From Candidatus Sumerlaeia bacterium (lineage in GTDB: Bacteria > Sumerlaeota > Sumerlaeia > JADFCW01), in contig JAOAGV010000046.1 in NCBI GenBank assembly GCA_026415575.1, forward strand, positions 1 through 34,015: 34,015 bases of DNA, in the 5' to 3' direction. A program made the position numbers and the translations under genes. A model generated the notes under the pieces. The model worked only from the letters and a program-made list of their open reading frames with translations, searched no databases and had not been told where the DNA came from. Shown piece after piece: positions 25,221 to 31,980 of the stretch (positions are counted from its first letter, which is position 1; the number at the start of each line of letters is the position of its first letter).

Positions 25221-26252
25221 TCATTTTCCGGCGGGCGGCGGGGGATTCCAAGGCCCGTATTCCTGTTTGACAAACTCCAGCCACCACAAAATCCCGGCGT
25301 CCGGACGGAGCGTCTTGACATCCTCGTCCACGTTCGCATTTTCTGCCCGTCCTCCGGGAGTCATAAACGGCCCGCCGATGCCTTCGCCCTGCCCGCATTG
25401 CAGCCATGTCGAAGCCAGCATGTAGCCATTGTCGCGGGCAATGGCGTTTCGCGTCGCCTCGATTTGCGAAACTTTCATTTCAGGTGTATAGCGGCCGATG
25501 CGGATGTAGTTATAGTAGCCCGGTTCCTTGCTGTAGGCGCCCCAATAGCCTTGCGGAGTTTTTGACGGCGAGCCTTCGCTCTCAAACCACGGCCGAACGC
25601 CGTCCTTTGCGCTATAGTGCATGAGAACATCGGCGTTGGGTGGGATCGGTCCCGCGCAATTGTTGCCGATCACACAGCGGGGGTCGGCGGCATGGCCGGC
25701 GTCTATCATTTCGGCGGTGCTCCATTTCTTGGCCGCGACGGCCATGCCCTCATTGTCGGGGTCCACGATCACGTTGCGGAACTCATGCTCGCGGAGCCAG
25801 CGGACCGTGTTGGCCACGGCGCGGTTGGCGTCGGCTTGCGTCCAGAGACGGTCGAGATCTTCCTTGGCGCGCGAGTCGCTCCAGTATAGACAGCCGACAA
25901 GGACAATCATGCCGCGACGGTCGGCCGCCTCGATGATGCGTGCCATGCGGGCGGCATAGACGGGGTCGAGCGAGGCGTCCGGGCGGTAGCCCTTCACATC
26001 GCCGAAGCGCGAGCCCATGAAATAGACACTGACGGTGTTGACGCCGCAGGATTTGAACACGTCGAGGTTGTCGAGCAGCATCTGGGTTTTGGCATCCGAG
26101 ATCAGGGCATTCGAGCAGCGCAGACCGATGATCTTGACGGGAGTATTATTGAGCAGGATCTGATTGCCGCGCACGGATACGCGGTAGTTGCCGCCCTCGA
26201 GCGGAACGGCTGCGGCGAAAACAAGAAGGAAAACGGGGATACGTCGGCTCAT
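25221..26252 (-). CDS. Secreted cellulase-like TIM-barrel protein (343 aa)
   Basis: ATG 26252 is chosen because AAAGGG lies about 8 bases upstream and the protein then starts with a Sec signal peptide (MSRRIPVFLLVFAAAVPLEG). The open frame extends upstream without support. The start of the mature protein (VSVRGNQILLNNTPVKIIGLRCSN) and the strand-helix order fit clan GH-A glycosidases: CGVNTVSVYFMGSRFGD, GMIVLVGCLYWSD, and NVIVDPDNEGM with a possible acid/base Glu after Asn. A C-terminal nucleophile Glu is not certain (WFESEG is one option). Last gene of a four-gene minus-strand group with ThuA-like, lipoprotein and ferredoxin genes. Substrate unknown; it could be a catalytically inactive relative. 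Confidence 0.75.
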   Translation of the reverse strand: MSRRIPVFLLVFAAAVPLEGGNYRVSVRGNQILLNNTPVKIIGLRCSNALISDAKTQMLLDNLDVFKSCGVNTVSVYFMGSRFGDVKGYRPDASLDPVYAARMARIIEAADRRGMIVLVGCLYWSDSRAKEDLDRLWTQADANRAVANTVRWLREHEFRNVIVDPDNEGMAVAAKKWSTAEMIDAGHAADPRCVIGNNCAGPIPPNADVLMHYSAKDGVRPWFESEGSPSKTPQGYWGAYSKEPGYYNYIRIGRYTPEMKVSQIEATRNAIARDNGYMLASTWLQCGQGEGIGGPFMTPGGRAENANVDEDVKTLRPDAGILWWLEFVKQEYGPWNPPPPAGK

Positions 26253-26364
26253 GGGAAAAACCCTTTCTTGGCGATTTTTTCGCCCGCTGTGGCAGGCAAC
26301 ATATTTTGGGGAGATAGCCTGCGGCGGACGCAGGCGCAAGAAATTCCCGACAGGAATAACAACC

Positions 26365-27285
26365 TTATCGCGGAGTGGCGGGAGCGTCGAGATCACCAAG
26401 AACAAACTGCAAAGCGTCGAGATAAAAACGCAGAATGACGGGGTTCCACCAGATTTCTGTGCGATGCCCGATGCCGCAATAGAAAACACGCCCCTTGCCG
26501 TAAAGTTTCACCCATGCCTGCGCGAAATCGCCGTCCTTGCGGTTGATCCACGGCACGCCCATGTTGGTGGTCTTGGTGTCGAGGGAGAGAAGCACGCGGA
26601 GTTTGGCGCGATCATAGGGGGCGGCAAATTGAAAAATCTCGTCGGCAATCCGGAAATCCTTGCCCCCGAACGCAGCCAGCAACGGGTGGTCGGGTTCTTC
26701 GTTCCGGATGCCCACTTCTTCGTTCCAGGGGTGGCCGTCGAATTTTGCGCCGATCAGTTCAAGGAACTCCGGCCAGTGGGTGTTGCCGCCTAGGGCGTGG
26801 TGATAGGCAAACAGTCCGCCGCCGTCGCGCACAAAGTCCAAAAAACTCTTGCGCAGCACCATTTCTACCGCCTCGACCGTGGTGCCGTACGGTTTCATCC
26901 GCTCGAGGTCTTTTTCAGTCGGGCGGATCCACGGGCCGTTGGCGTTGTTGAGCAGGATGGCATCGAACTGTCGAATCTTGTCAGGGGCGAGGAGCGCGAT
27001 GTCGTCGCTTGCGGTGGTCTCGTAAGCGCCGGTTTTCTTGCCCATGGCCATAAATGCATATTCTGCTTGGGGGATGGTATAACCCTTGTGGGGCGATTTG
27101 TCCATGAAGGGAGTGTTCCAGAGCAGAAGGCGGCGGGGTTTTTTGGGAGCAACGCGGGCTTTTTCCGGCAGCGCGGCCTCGATGCGTTGGATTTGCTGTT
27201 TGTTGATCTGGGCGAAGGCAAGAGCGCCCAAAAAGGCGAAAACGGCACAGAGGCCAATGTGTTTGGAGAGCGTGCTGTGACTCAT
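26365..27285 (-). CDS. Secreted ThuA-like protein (306 aa)
   Basis: Trehalose-utilisation-protein A family, with a class I glutamine-amidotransferase-like fold, common in genomes rich in glycan-degradation genes. ATG 27285 has AAAGGA seven bases upstream and begins a Sec signal peptide (hydrophobic stretch IGLCAVFAFLGALAFAQ). An extra 14 codons upstream in the open frame are not supported. Typical segments are RRLLLWNTPF, FDAILLNNANGPW, VRDGGGLFAYHHALGG, WPEFLELIGAKFDGHPW, DHPLLAAFGGKDFRIADEIFQF and GKGRVFYCGIGH. Length and motif order fit ThuA. The catalytic role in this family is poorly known, though sugar oxidation and isomerisation have been proposed. It sits between a lipoprotein gene (90 bp) and the glycosidase-like gene (112 bp). 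Confidence 0.88.
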   Translation of the reverse strand: MSHSTLSKHIGLCAVFAFLGALAFAQINKQQIQRIEAALPEKARVAPKKPRRLLLWNTPFMDKSPHKGYTIPQAEYAFMAMGKKTGAYETTASDDIALLAPDKIRQFDAILLNNANGPWIRPTEKDLERMKPYGTTVEAVEMVLRKSFLDFVRDGGGLFAYHHALGGNTHWPEFLELIGAKFDGHPWNEEVGIRNEEPDHPLLAAFGGKDFRIADEIFQFAAPYDRAKLRVLLSLDTKTTNMGVPWINRKDGDFAQAWVKLYGKGRVFYCGIGHRTEIWWNPVILRFYLDALQFVLGDLDAPATPR

Positions 27286-27375
27286 GGCGGAATCCTTTTT
27301 ACCGGGCGGGAGATTTTGCGGATACATTTCTGCCTTTTCACCGCAGGGCCAGACCTCCCTCCCACGGCGGGCTTC

Positions 27376-28398
27376 TCACGGTTTGGCTTTCTTCGATTGC
27401 GGGATGGTGATTTTTTCTTTGCCGACCGTGACGCGCTGAACAACCGGCTCGATGATCGGTTGGCGGAACAGGACGGGCAGGAATGCGCGGTTGGCGATGG
27501 CATCGTTGATTTCGATGTCGAACATCTTGTCGCGCAGGGCACCGCTGGCCTCCGAGCGGACAAACGACCAGCGGCGCGCGACCATGACGTCGCGCACGCG
27601 GCCGTGATTCTGCCAGAAAATCCACACATAATTCGGCGGCGGGCCAAACGACGAATGCGGCGCCGTTGAAACCCAGAAGCAGCGGTCCAGCAAATACGTC
27701 GGACGCTTGAACCACAGCATCATTACGTCGTCGGGATAGGGATAGTCGCCGCCGTGAAAAATGACCGTGGCAATATCAAACGTATCGCCGGCGTAGGTCC
27801 GCGTTGTCACGTCGCGGATGACCACGCCGGGGTCTTTGAGATTGAACGGCAGCGAGAGAAAGAAGGCCATCATCGCGGCGGTGAATTGCGCGCGGCCGAC
27901 AAACTCCGGGCTCTTGTCGCCTTTTCCTCCCATCATCACCCATGGTCCCTGATCCCCCGCGGCAAACACCTGATCCACTTTGGTAAAGTGAATGCGAATC
28001 CGCATGGGCGGGCCGACCACCATCTGGATGAGGGCGGGGTCTTCGGCCACGCGGTCGGCTTCGGGCGTTTTCCACACGGCCTCGATTTCGAGCCCTTCGC
28101 GGAGCGCAGCCGCGGCCTTGCTGCCCCCATAGGCTTCAATGGACTGGCGGATCAGCGCGCCGCCTTTGGAAAAATGGAGCCAGCCGGGCAAAAGCGGCAT
28201 CTTCACATAGGCGGTCGGGCTTGTTTCTTCTGCCGTTTGCGCAGAATCCGGCGCCGCCTGTCGCGCTCCCAGAAAGCCTGCCAGCCGGCCTTGGGGCAGA
28301 CGGCAGGCCAAAAGACCGCACAGGGCAACTGCCAGAACGCCGGCAGCAAGACGCAATCCCACAGTGCGGCAAGGACACATTGTCGGCTTGAAAGGCAT
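27376..28398 (-). CDS. Probable lipoprotein or membrane-anchored protein of unknown function (340 aa)
   Basis: Not confidently recognised. ATG 28398 has AAAGGA 8 bases upstream. Residues 14-32 are hydrophobic and end in GLLAC, so Cys32 could be the lipidated residue of a lipoprotein; otherwise the segment is a membrane anchor. After a flexible Ala/Thr-rich part, IRQSIEAYGGSKAAAALREGLEIEAVW resembles the start of LolA/LolB-like or DUF-type periplasmic lipid- or hydrophobic-ligand-binding domains. It is followed by beta-rich sequence (RIRIHFTKVDQVFA, GDTFDIATVIFHGG, PTYLLDRCFWVST), which fits that fold. Members often have one such half-barrel, but assignment is only by resemblance. It is on the same strand as the ferredoxin upstream (129-bp gap) and ThuA downstream. 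Confidence 0.7.
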   Translation of the reverse strand: MPFKPTMCPCRTVGLRLAAGVLAVALCGLLACRLPQGRLAGFLGARQAAPDSAQTAEETSPTAYVKMPLLPGWLHFSKGGALIRQSIEAYGGSKAAAALREGLEIEAVWKTPEADRVAEDPALIQMVVGPPMRIRIHFTKVDQVFAAGDQGPWVMMGGKGDKSPEFVGRAQFTAAMMAFFLSLPFNLKDPGVVIRDVTTRTYAGDTFDIATVIFHGGDYPYPDDVMMLWFKRPTYLLDRCFWVSTAPHSSFGPPPNYVWIFWQNHGRVRDVMVARRWSFVRSEASGALRDKMFDIEINDAIANRAFLPVLFRQPIIEPVVQRVTVGKEKITIPQSKKAKP

Positions 28399-28527
28399 GA
28401 GAGAAATCCTTTCTCCAAAACAATCGCGGACACGCCTGGTCGCAGCCGTGGGCAGGGGCGGGTTTTGGCTTGGGCAGACTGCGGGGCGCTATTGTGCGTT
28501 GCGCCCCGCGCCTGCGCACGGCCCCGG

Positions 28528-28707
28528 TCAGGTGGGCATCGAGATGGCTTGGCTGGGACAGGCCTCGACGCATGTCCCGCAATCCGTGCACTCGTCTTCG
28601 TTGATGACGGCCTTCGGTTCGTCGTCCAGCGAAATGGCGTTCAGGGGACATTGGTCCACGCAGTCGCCGCAGCCGGTGCACTTTTCCGCATCAATAATTG
28701 CGGCCAT
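28528..28707 (-). CDS. 2[4Fe-4S] ferredoxin, bacterial type (59 aa)
   Basis: Small electron carrier. The start at ATG 28707 has GAGGAGG 10 bases upstream and gives MAAIIDAEKCTGCGDCVDQCP, the usual ferredoxin beginning; upstream frame extensions lack support. Two complete cluster motifs are seen, CTGCGDCVDQCP and CTDCGTCVEACP (C-x2-C-x2-C-x3-CP each), with the internal pseudo-symmetry of clostridial ferredoxins. A partner enzyme is not obvious nearby. The NapHG-type fusion at 31981 is 3.3 kb away. Confidence 0.95.
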   Translation of the reverse strand: MAAIIDAEKCTGCGDCVDQCPLNAISLDDEPKAVINEDECTDCGTCVEACPSQAISMPT

Positions 28708-28868
28708 TCGGAAACAACCTCCTCGAAAAAGACGTTTGCCCTTTGGTGCAATCGAGCAACCCGCGCATGGTCGGCAGGCCCCGCGCCACAATCAAGAGAA
28801 AATCGCGTCCGTCGGCCGCGTCCGGGTGCATCTCCCGAAAAAACATCCCGCACCTCGCCAAGGGCTTT

Positions 28869-29004
28869 GGAGTGCGGCAGCCATGCTGCCGCTTTGCTGA
28901 AGTCGTCCGTTGTCAGACAAAGCGTTGGCGCTGCGGGGGAAAACCCACGCTTGGCGGGTCTGGGTTTGTCACAAAAGAAAGCGGCAGCATGGCTCCCACA
29001 GTCC
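28869..29004. repeat. REP/BIME-like inverted-repeat element, about 135 bp
   Basis: The left arm holds GCGGCAG-CCATG-CTGCCGC (28874-28892, 7-bp hairpin). AGCCATGCTGCCGCTTT (28879-28895) recurs exactly as its inverted copy at 28978-28994 (17 of 17), and the outer parts (GGAGTGCGGC versus GGACTGTGGG) are also related, giving 26-27-bp arms. The interior has its own small inverted repeats (TTGTCAGACAA; AAACCCA with TGGGTTT). No transposase is encoded. This fits a non-autonomous palindromic element. Confidence 0.65.
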
Positions 29005-29157
29005 ACAGCGTCGGCCGATTTTGTGCATAATGACAAGCGGGCTGCATGAGGCCGTTTCCTTTTCATCCTTCCAGCCAAAGATACCAAAGCGTGATCGAAT
29101 GACCTTCTCCCGATTCCGGGAGACGCCCCAATTGCTTGGCCTTGGGCGAAGCGCGAC

Positions 29158-29186
29158 TTGACAGTGCTGCAATCGCGGCATATACA
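29158..29186 (+). promoter_or_regulatory. Candidate sigma70-type promoter for the PfkB gene
   Basis: Perfect TTGACA (29158-29163), a 17-base spacer, then TATACA (29181-29186, four of six). It lies 55 bases before the start codon at 29241, the best-placed promoter in the window. Confidence 0.6.
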
Positions 29187-29240
29187 ACACTTGGTTTGTC
29201 GGTTGGGTCGGGGATGCGCAATTTTTAAAACGAGGACAGT

Positions 29241-30179
29241 ATGACCAACACGCATCGCAAGCGCATCGTCGCCCTTGGAGAAGTGGTCTGGGATATTATC
29301 GGTGCGGACAAACACGTCGGCGGCGCGCCGTTCAACTTCGCCTTCCACGCCTCGCAATTTGGCCATGAGGCCACGATTGTCAGCCGCGTCGGCAACGATC
29401 CTCTCGGCCGCGAACTGCTCCAGTCCATTCAAGCCATGGGCTTGACATGCGATCATATACAAGTGGACCTCAGCCGGCCGACCGGAACGGCTCAGATCGA
29501 GGTGAACCTATTCGGCGAGCCGGCCTTTGTCATTCCGGAACCGGCAGCATGGGATTACCTCGCGGCCACGCAAGCCCAGCACGAGCTGGTGCGCAAGGCT
29601 GACGTGTTGTGGTTTGGCACTCTGGCGCAACGGAATAAAGTCGCGCGCGAGGCCATCCGGCAGCTGCTCGAAACCGCCCGCAAAGCGCGAAAGGATGTGT
29701 TGATTCTCTGCGATCTGAACCTTCGCCGGCCTTATTATTCGGTCGAGATCATCCGGCAGTCGTTGGAATTCAGCCGCGTCATGCGCGCCAACGAAGATGA
29801 GTGGCGGCTGGTAAAAACCATGTTTCAACGCGGCGGTGCATCGGACCGCGACTTTGCGCGCGAACTCATGGACTCATTCGGCATTTTGCTGATCGCCGTC
29901 ACGCGCGCCAGCCGCGGCTGCACCCTCTATACTCCGGATGCCGAGGTCTGCTCGCCCGGCTTTCTTGTGGACGTGGTGGATACGGTGGGTGCGGGGCGGG
30001 CCTTTACGGCAGCCATGGTGACCAAGTTGCTCGAAGGGGCGCCGTTTGCCGAGGTGGCGCGTTACGGCAATCTGGCGGGAGCTTATGTCGCCTCGCAGGC
30101 GGGACCGACCCCGCGCTGCTCTCCCTATATCCTCCATCGGTTTGAGTTGGAAATGGAAGAAAAGTCCGCCGCTTCTTGA
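29241..30179 (+). CDS. PfkB-family carbohydrate kinase homologue, catalytic Asp replaced (312 aa)
   Basis: Ribokinase/fructokinase fold. RIVALGEVVWDII opens the protein, GGAPFNFAFHASQFG is signature 1 (about 27-41), CDLNLRRPYYS is typical of fructokinases, and NEDEW follows. Signature 2 should read DTxGAGDxF with the Asp as catalytic base. Here it is DTVGAGRAFTAA, with Arg253 encoded by CGG at 29997-29999. Everything else, including the anion hole GAG, is kept. GAGGA lies about 5 bases before ATG 29241, and a good promoter is upstream. The protein may be a pseudo-kinase or sugar sensor, or may have low activity; a sequencing error would need more than one base to restore Asp. The next gene on this strand is 274 bp away. 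Confidence 0.88.
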   Translation: MTNTHRKRIVALGEVVWDIIGADKHVGGAPFNFAFHASQFGHEATIVSRVGNDPLGRELLQSIQAMGLTCDHIQVDLSRPTGTAQIEVNLFGEPAFVIPEPAAWDYLAATQAQHELVRKADVLWFGTLAQRNKVAREAIRQLLETARKARKDVLILCDLNLRRPYYSVEIIRQSLEFSRVMRANEDEWRLVKTMFQRGGASDRDFARELMDSFGILLIAVTRASRGCTLYTPDAEVCSPGFLVDVVDTVGAGRAFTAAMVTKLLEGAPFAEVARYGNLAGAYVASQAGPTPRCSPYILHRFELEMEEKSAAS

Positions 30180-30453
30180 TGTTTTGTTTTTTTTTGATTT
30201 TCGATTTTGGATTGAGGGCTGGGCCGATCGGCCTGTGTTCCGCTATTTTAATAGGATTCAAACAGCTATAAGCCAGATTTTCTCTTGACCGCTGCCTCGA
30301 TTCTGTCCACCTAATGCGCCAGACCGGTTGCAAACGGCGGACATCTGGCCCAGTGTCCAACAATCGGATTCAATGGTTTGTGTCCTTGACCCGTTTCCAC
30401 GACGGGCAGCGGCGGCTTCTACCGCAAAACATTTGCCATCGAAGGAGATGTCC
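30180..30453. other. Intergenic region with GATTTTGGATT repeat
   Basis: Starts with a T-run and TTTGATTTTCGATTTTGGATTG-type DNA (30183-30217), the same repeat family as in addB and the NapHG gene. Just after it comes the perfect palindrome GGCCGATCGGCC (30222-30233). TTGACC at 30285 with CCTAAT 19 bases later is only a weak promoter candidate for the DoxX gene. Confidence 0.45.
30183..30217 (+). repeat. GATTTTGGATT-type repeat, intergenic copy D
   Basis: T-rich start followed by GATTTTCGATTTTGGATTG on the plus strand, directly after the PfkB stop codon. It belongs with copies at 15791-15840, 16029-16060 and 33171-33205, all of which read GATT on the plus strand. Confidence 0.55.
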
Positions 30454-31017
30454 ATGACGGCCTTCTTTGCCTCGCTGACTGAAGAGCAAACACCTCTGGT
30501 CGTTCTTCTGGTGCTGCGTCTTAGCCTCGGTGGTTTGTTGGTCTGGGAGGGATATCAGAAAGTGCAGCAAGGCTATATACCCAGCCGAAAACAGGAAACT
30601 CAAAGCAAAACTGTTCCGCTGGACCTAATCCTGCGTGTGTGGATGGACGAGCAGCGCAAGGTCTATGGCACAGGGGATCAGGAACCGCGCACCGTGCAGA
30701 TGTTCCCTTGGTATCGCGCCTTTCTTGAACATGCGGTATTACCGAACGTGGCTTTGTATGCCACGCTGGTCGCGGTGGGCGAGTTGGCTTTGGGGGCGGT
30801 ATTGATTCTGGGCGTCTTGGTGCCGTGGGTGTCGGGCCTCGGAATTCTGTTGGGCATCAACTATCTGATTGCTACGTGGCATCTGGGCTTCCCCTATACG
30901 ATGCTAAATATCTTGTTTATTACATCGCTGCTGGTTCTGGCGCTCAGCCGCGCCGGACGTTGTCTGGGCTTTGACGGCTGGATACACAAGTTCTATCCAG
31001 AAATCCCTATTTTTTAA
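30454..31017 (+). CDS. DoxX/TQO-small-subunit-like membrane protein (187 aa)
   Basis: ATG 30454 is chosen because AAGGAG ends 6 bases upstream; an ATG two codons earlier overlaps the ribosome binding site too closely. A short N-terminal tail is followed by hydrophobic segments at about 14-30 (LVVLLVLRLSLGGLLVWEG), 88-108 (NVALYATLVAVGELALGAVLILG) and two more to about 165 (VSGLGILLGINYLIATWHLG; NILFITSLLVLALSRAG), consistent with the four-helix DoxX/DoxD fold. GYQKVQQGY after helix 1 and the short loop between helices 3 and 4 resemble the family. DoxX-type proteins act in thiosulfate:quinone oxidation, membrane redox or detoxification; the specific role is not deducible. No sulfur genes are nearby. 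Confidence 0.8.
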   Translation: MTAFFASLTEEQTPLVVLLVLRLSLGGLLVWEGYQKVQQGYIPSRKQETQSKTVPLDLILRVWMDEQRKVYGTGDQEPRTVQMFPWYRAFLEHAVLPNVALYATLVAVGELALGAVLILGVLVPWVSGLGILLGINYLIATWHLGFPYTMLNILFITSLLVLALSRAGRCLGFDGWIHKFYPEIPIF

Positions 31018-31139
31018 AGCAGAAGCCGAGACAGCAAATGCGGAATGGCAACGGCGTTTGAATTTTTGCATACGGTTTCTTGCCGGATTGCACCGGCTTT
31101 GTTCACCTTTCATCACCCAATGGCCCTCTTTCCCTTGTC

Positions 31140-31895
31140 GTGACCGCGATTCTCACCTACCATCATGTGGCCCCGGTTCCGCCGGTGGGCAATGAACGCA
31201 GAGGGCTCTATGTTGCCCCCGATTTTTTTGCAGCGCAAATGGCTTGGCTGGCCCGCCGCGGTTACCATGTTGCCACGCTCGACGAGGTAAGGGCGGACCT
31301 GTTGGGCAGCGAACGACTGCCACGCAAGTCCGTGGCCATCACGTTTGACGACGGCTGGGCGGACAACTACGCCCACGCCTTCCCTGTCCTGCAGCAGTAC
31401 GGCTTTCCGGCGACCATTTTTATTACCGCAGGCAAGATTGGCGACAGTCCAGCCGACGCCGGCGCGTCGCCTTCGACGCAGCGCCATTTGAATCCGGCCG
31501 AAATCGCCGAAATGGCCGCTGCGGGAATCGAATTCGGGTCGCACACGCGCGAACATGTCCGACTGGCTGAAGTTGCGCCCGAGCAATGCGAGCGCGAACT
31601 GGTCGAGTCGAAGCGCATTCTTGAGCAAGTGGTCGGCGGCCCGATCGGTTGGCTGAGCTATCCCCACGGCAGTTTTTCGCGGGAGGTCATTCAGGCGGCG
31701 ATTCGGGCGCGCTACGTCGGGGCGGTCTCTACAATCCGCGACAACCGCGCCACCTACGCCCAACTGTATTTTCTTCCCCGCGTGATGATTATGCCCGATA
31801 CCACGCTCCTGCGCTTTCGATACTATCTCTCGCCATGGTATCACTGGATTCACGCATTCAAGAACCGGCGAAGGTGGGGAATGTATAGGAAGTGA
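31140..31895 (+). CDS. Polysaccharide deacetylase, NodB/CE4 family (251 aa)
   Basis: Removes acetyl groups from N-acetylated glycans with a divalent metal. GTG 31140 gives the usual start MTAILTYHHVAPVP. The open frame goes on to 31080, but the extra residues do not look like family sequence. No clear ribosome binding site is visible, so the start is uncertain. Motif 1 is TFDDGWADNY (catalytic base and metal Asp), motif 2 is SHTREHVRL (the two metal His), then LSYPHGSF. The typical C-terminal part (YVGAVSTIRDNRAT) follows. No signal peptide or membrane segment is seen. The deacetylase lies 122 bp after the DoxX-like gene. The substrate could be peptidoglycan or an exopolysaccharide. Confidence 0.9.
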   Translation: MTAILTYHHVAPVPPVGNERRGLYVAPDFFAAQMAWLARRGYHVATLDEVRADLLGSERLPRKSVAITFDDGWADNYAHAFPVLQQYGFPATIFITAGKIGDSPADAGASPSTQRHLNPAEIAEMAAAGIEFGSHTREHVRLAEVAPEQCERELVESKRILEQVVGGPIGWLSYPHGSFSREVIQAAIRARYVGAVSTIRDNRATYAQLYFLPRVMIMPDTTLLRFRYYLSPWYHWIHAFKNRRRWGMYRK

Positions 31896-31980
31896 GTTGG
31901 AAGTCGTGGGTGGGGCGTTGTGCGTTGCGTGTCGTACACTGTGTCCAGTCGTCCGTTCTGTTCTTGAGTTCTTTTCTGCC

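Larger units (their letters stand above)
28708..29240. other. Intergenic region with inverted-repeat element and pfkB promoter
   Basis: About 530 bases between divergent genes. It contains the REP/BIME-like element 28869-29004 and a candidate promoter at 29158-29186 (both listed). Plus and minus open frames that cross it translate the repeat arms (CGSHAAA-type peptides) and are not genes. Confidence 0.55.

Noticed and set aside
27754-29049. Plus-strand 431-codon frame over 27.7-29.0 kb
   Set aside because: Antisense to the lipoprotein and ferredoxin genes; part of it translates the inverted-repeat element (CGSHAAA peptide).
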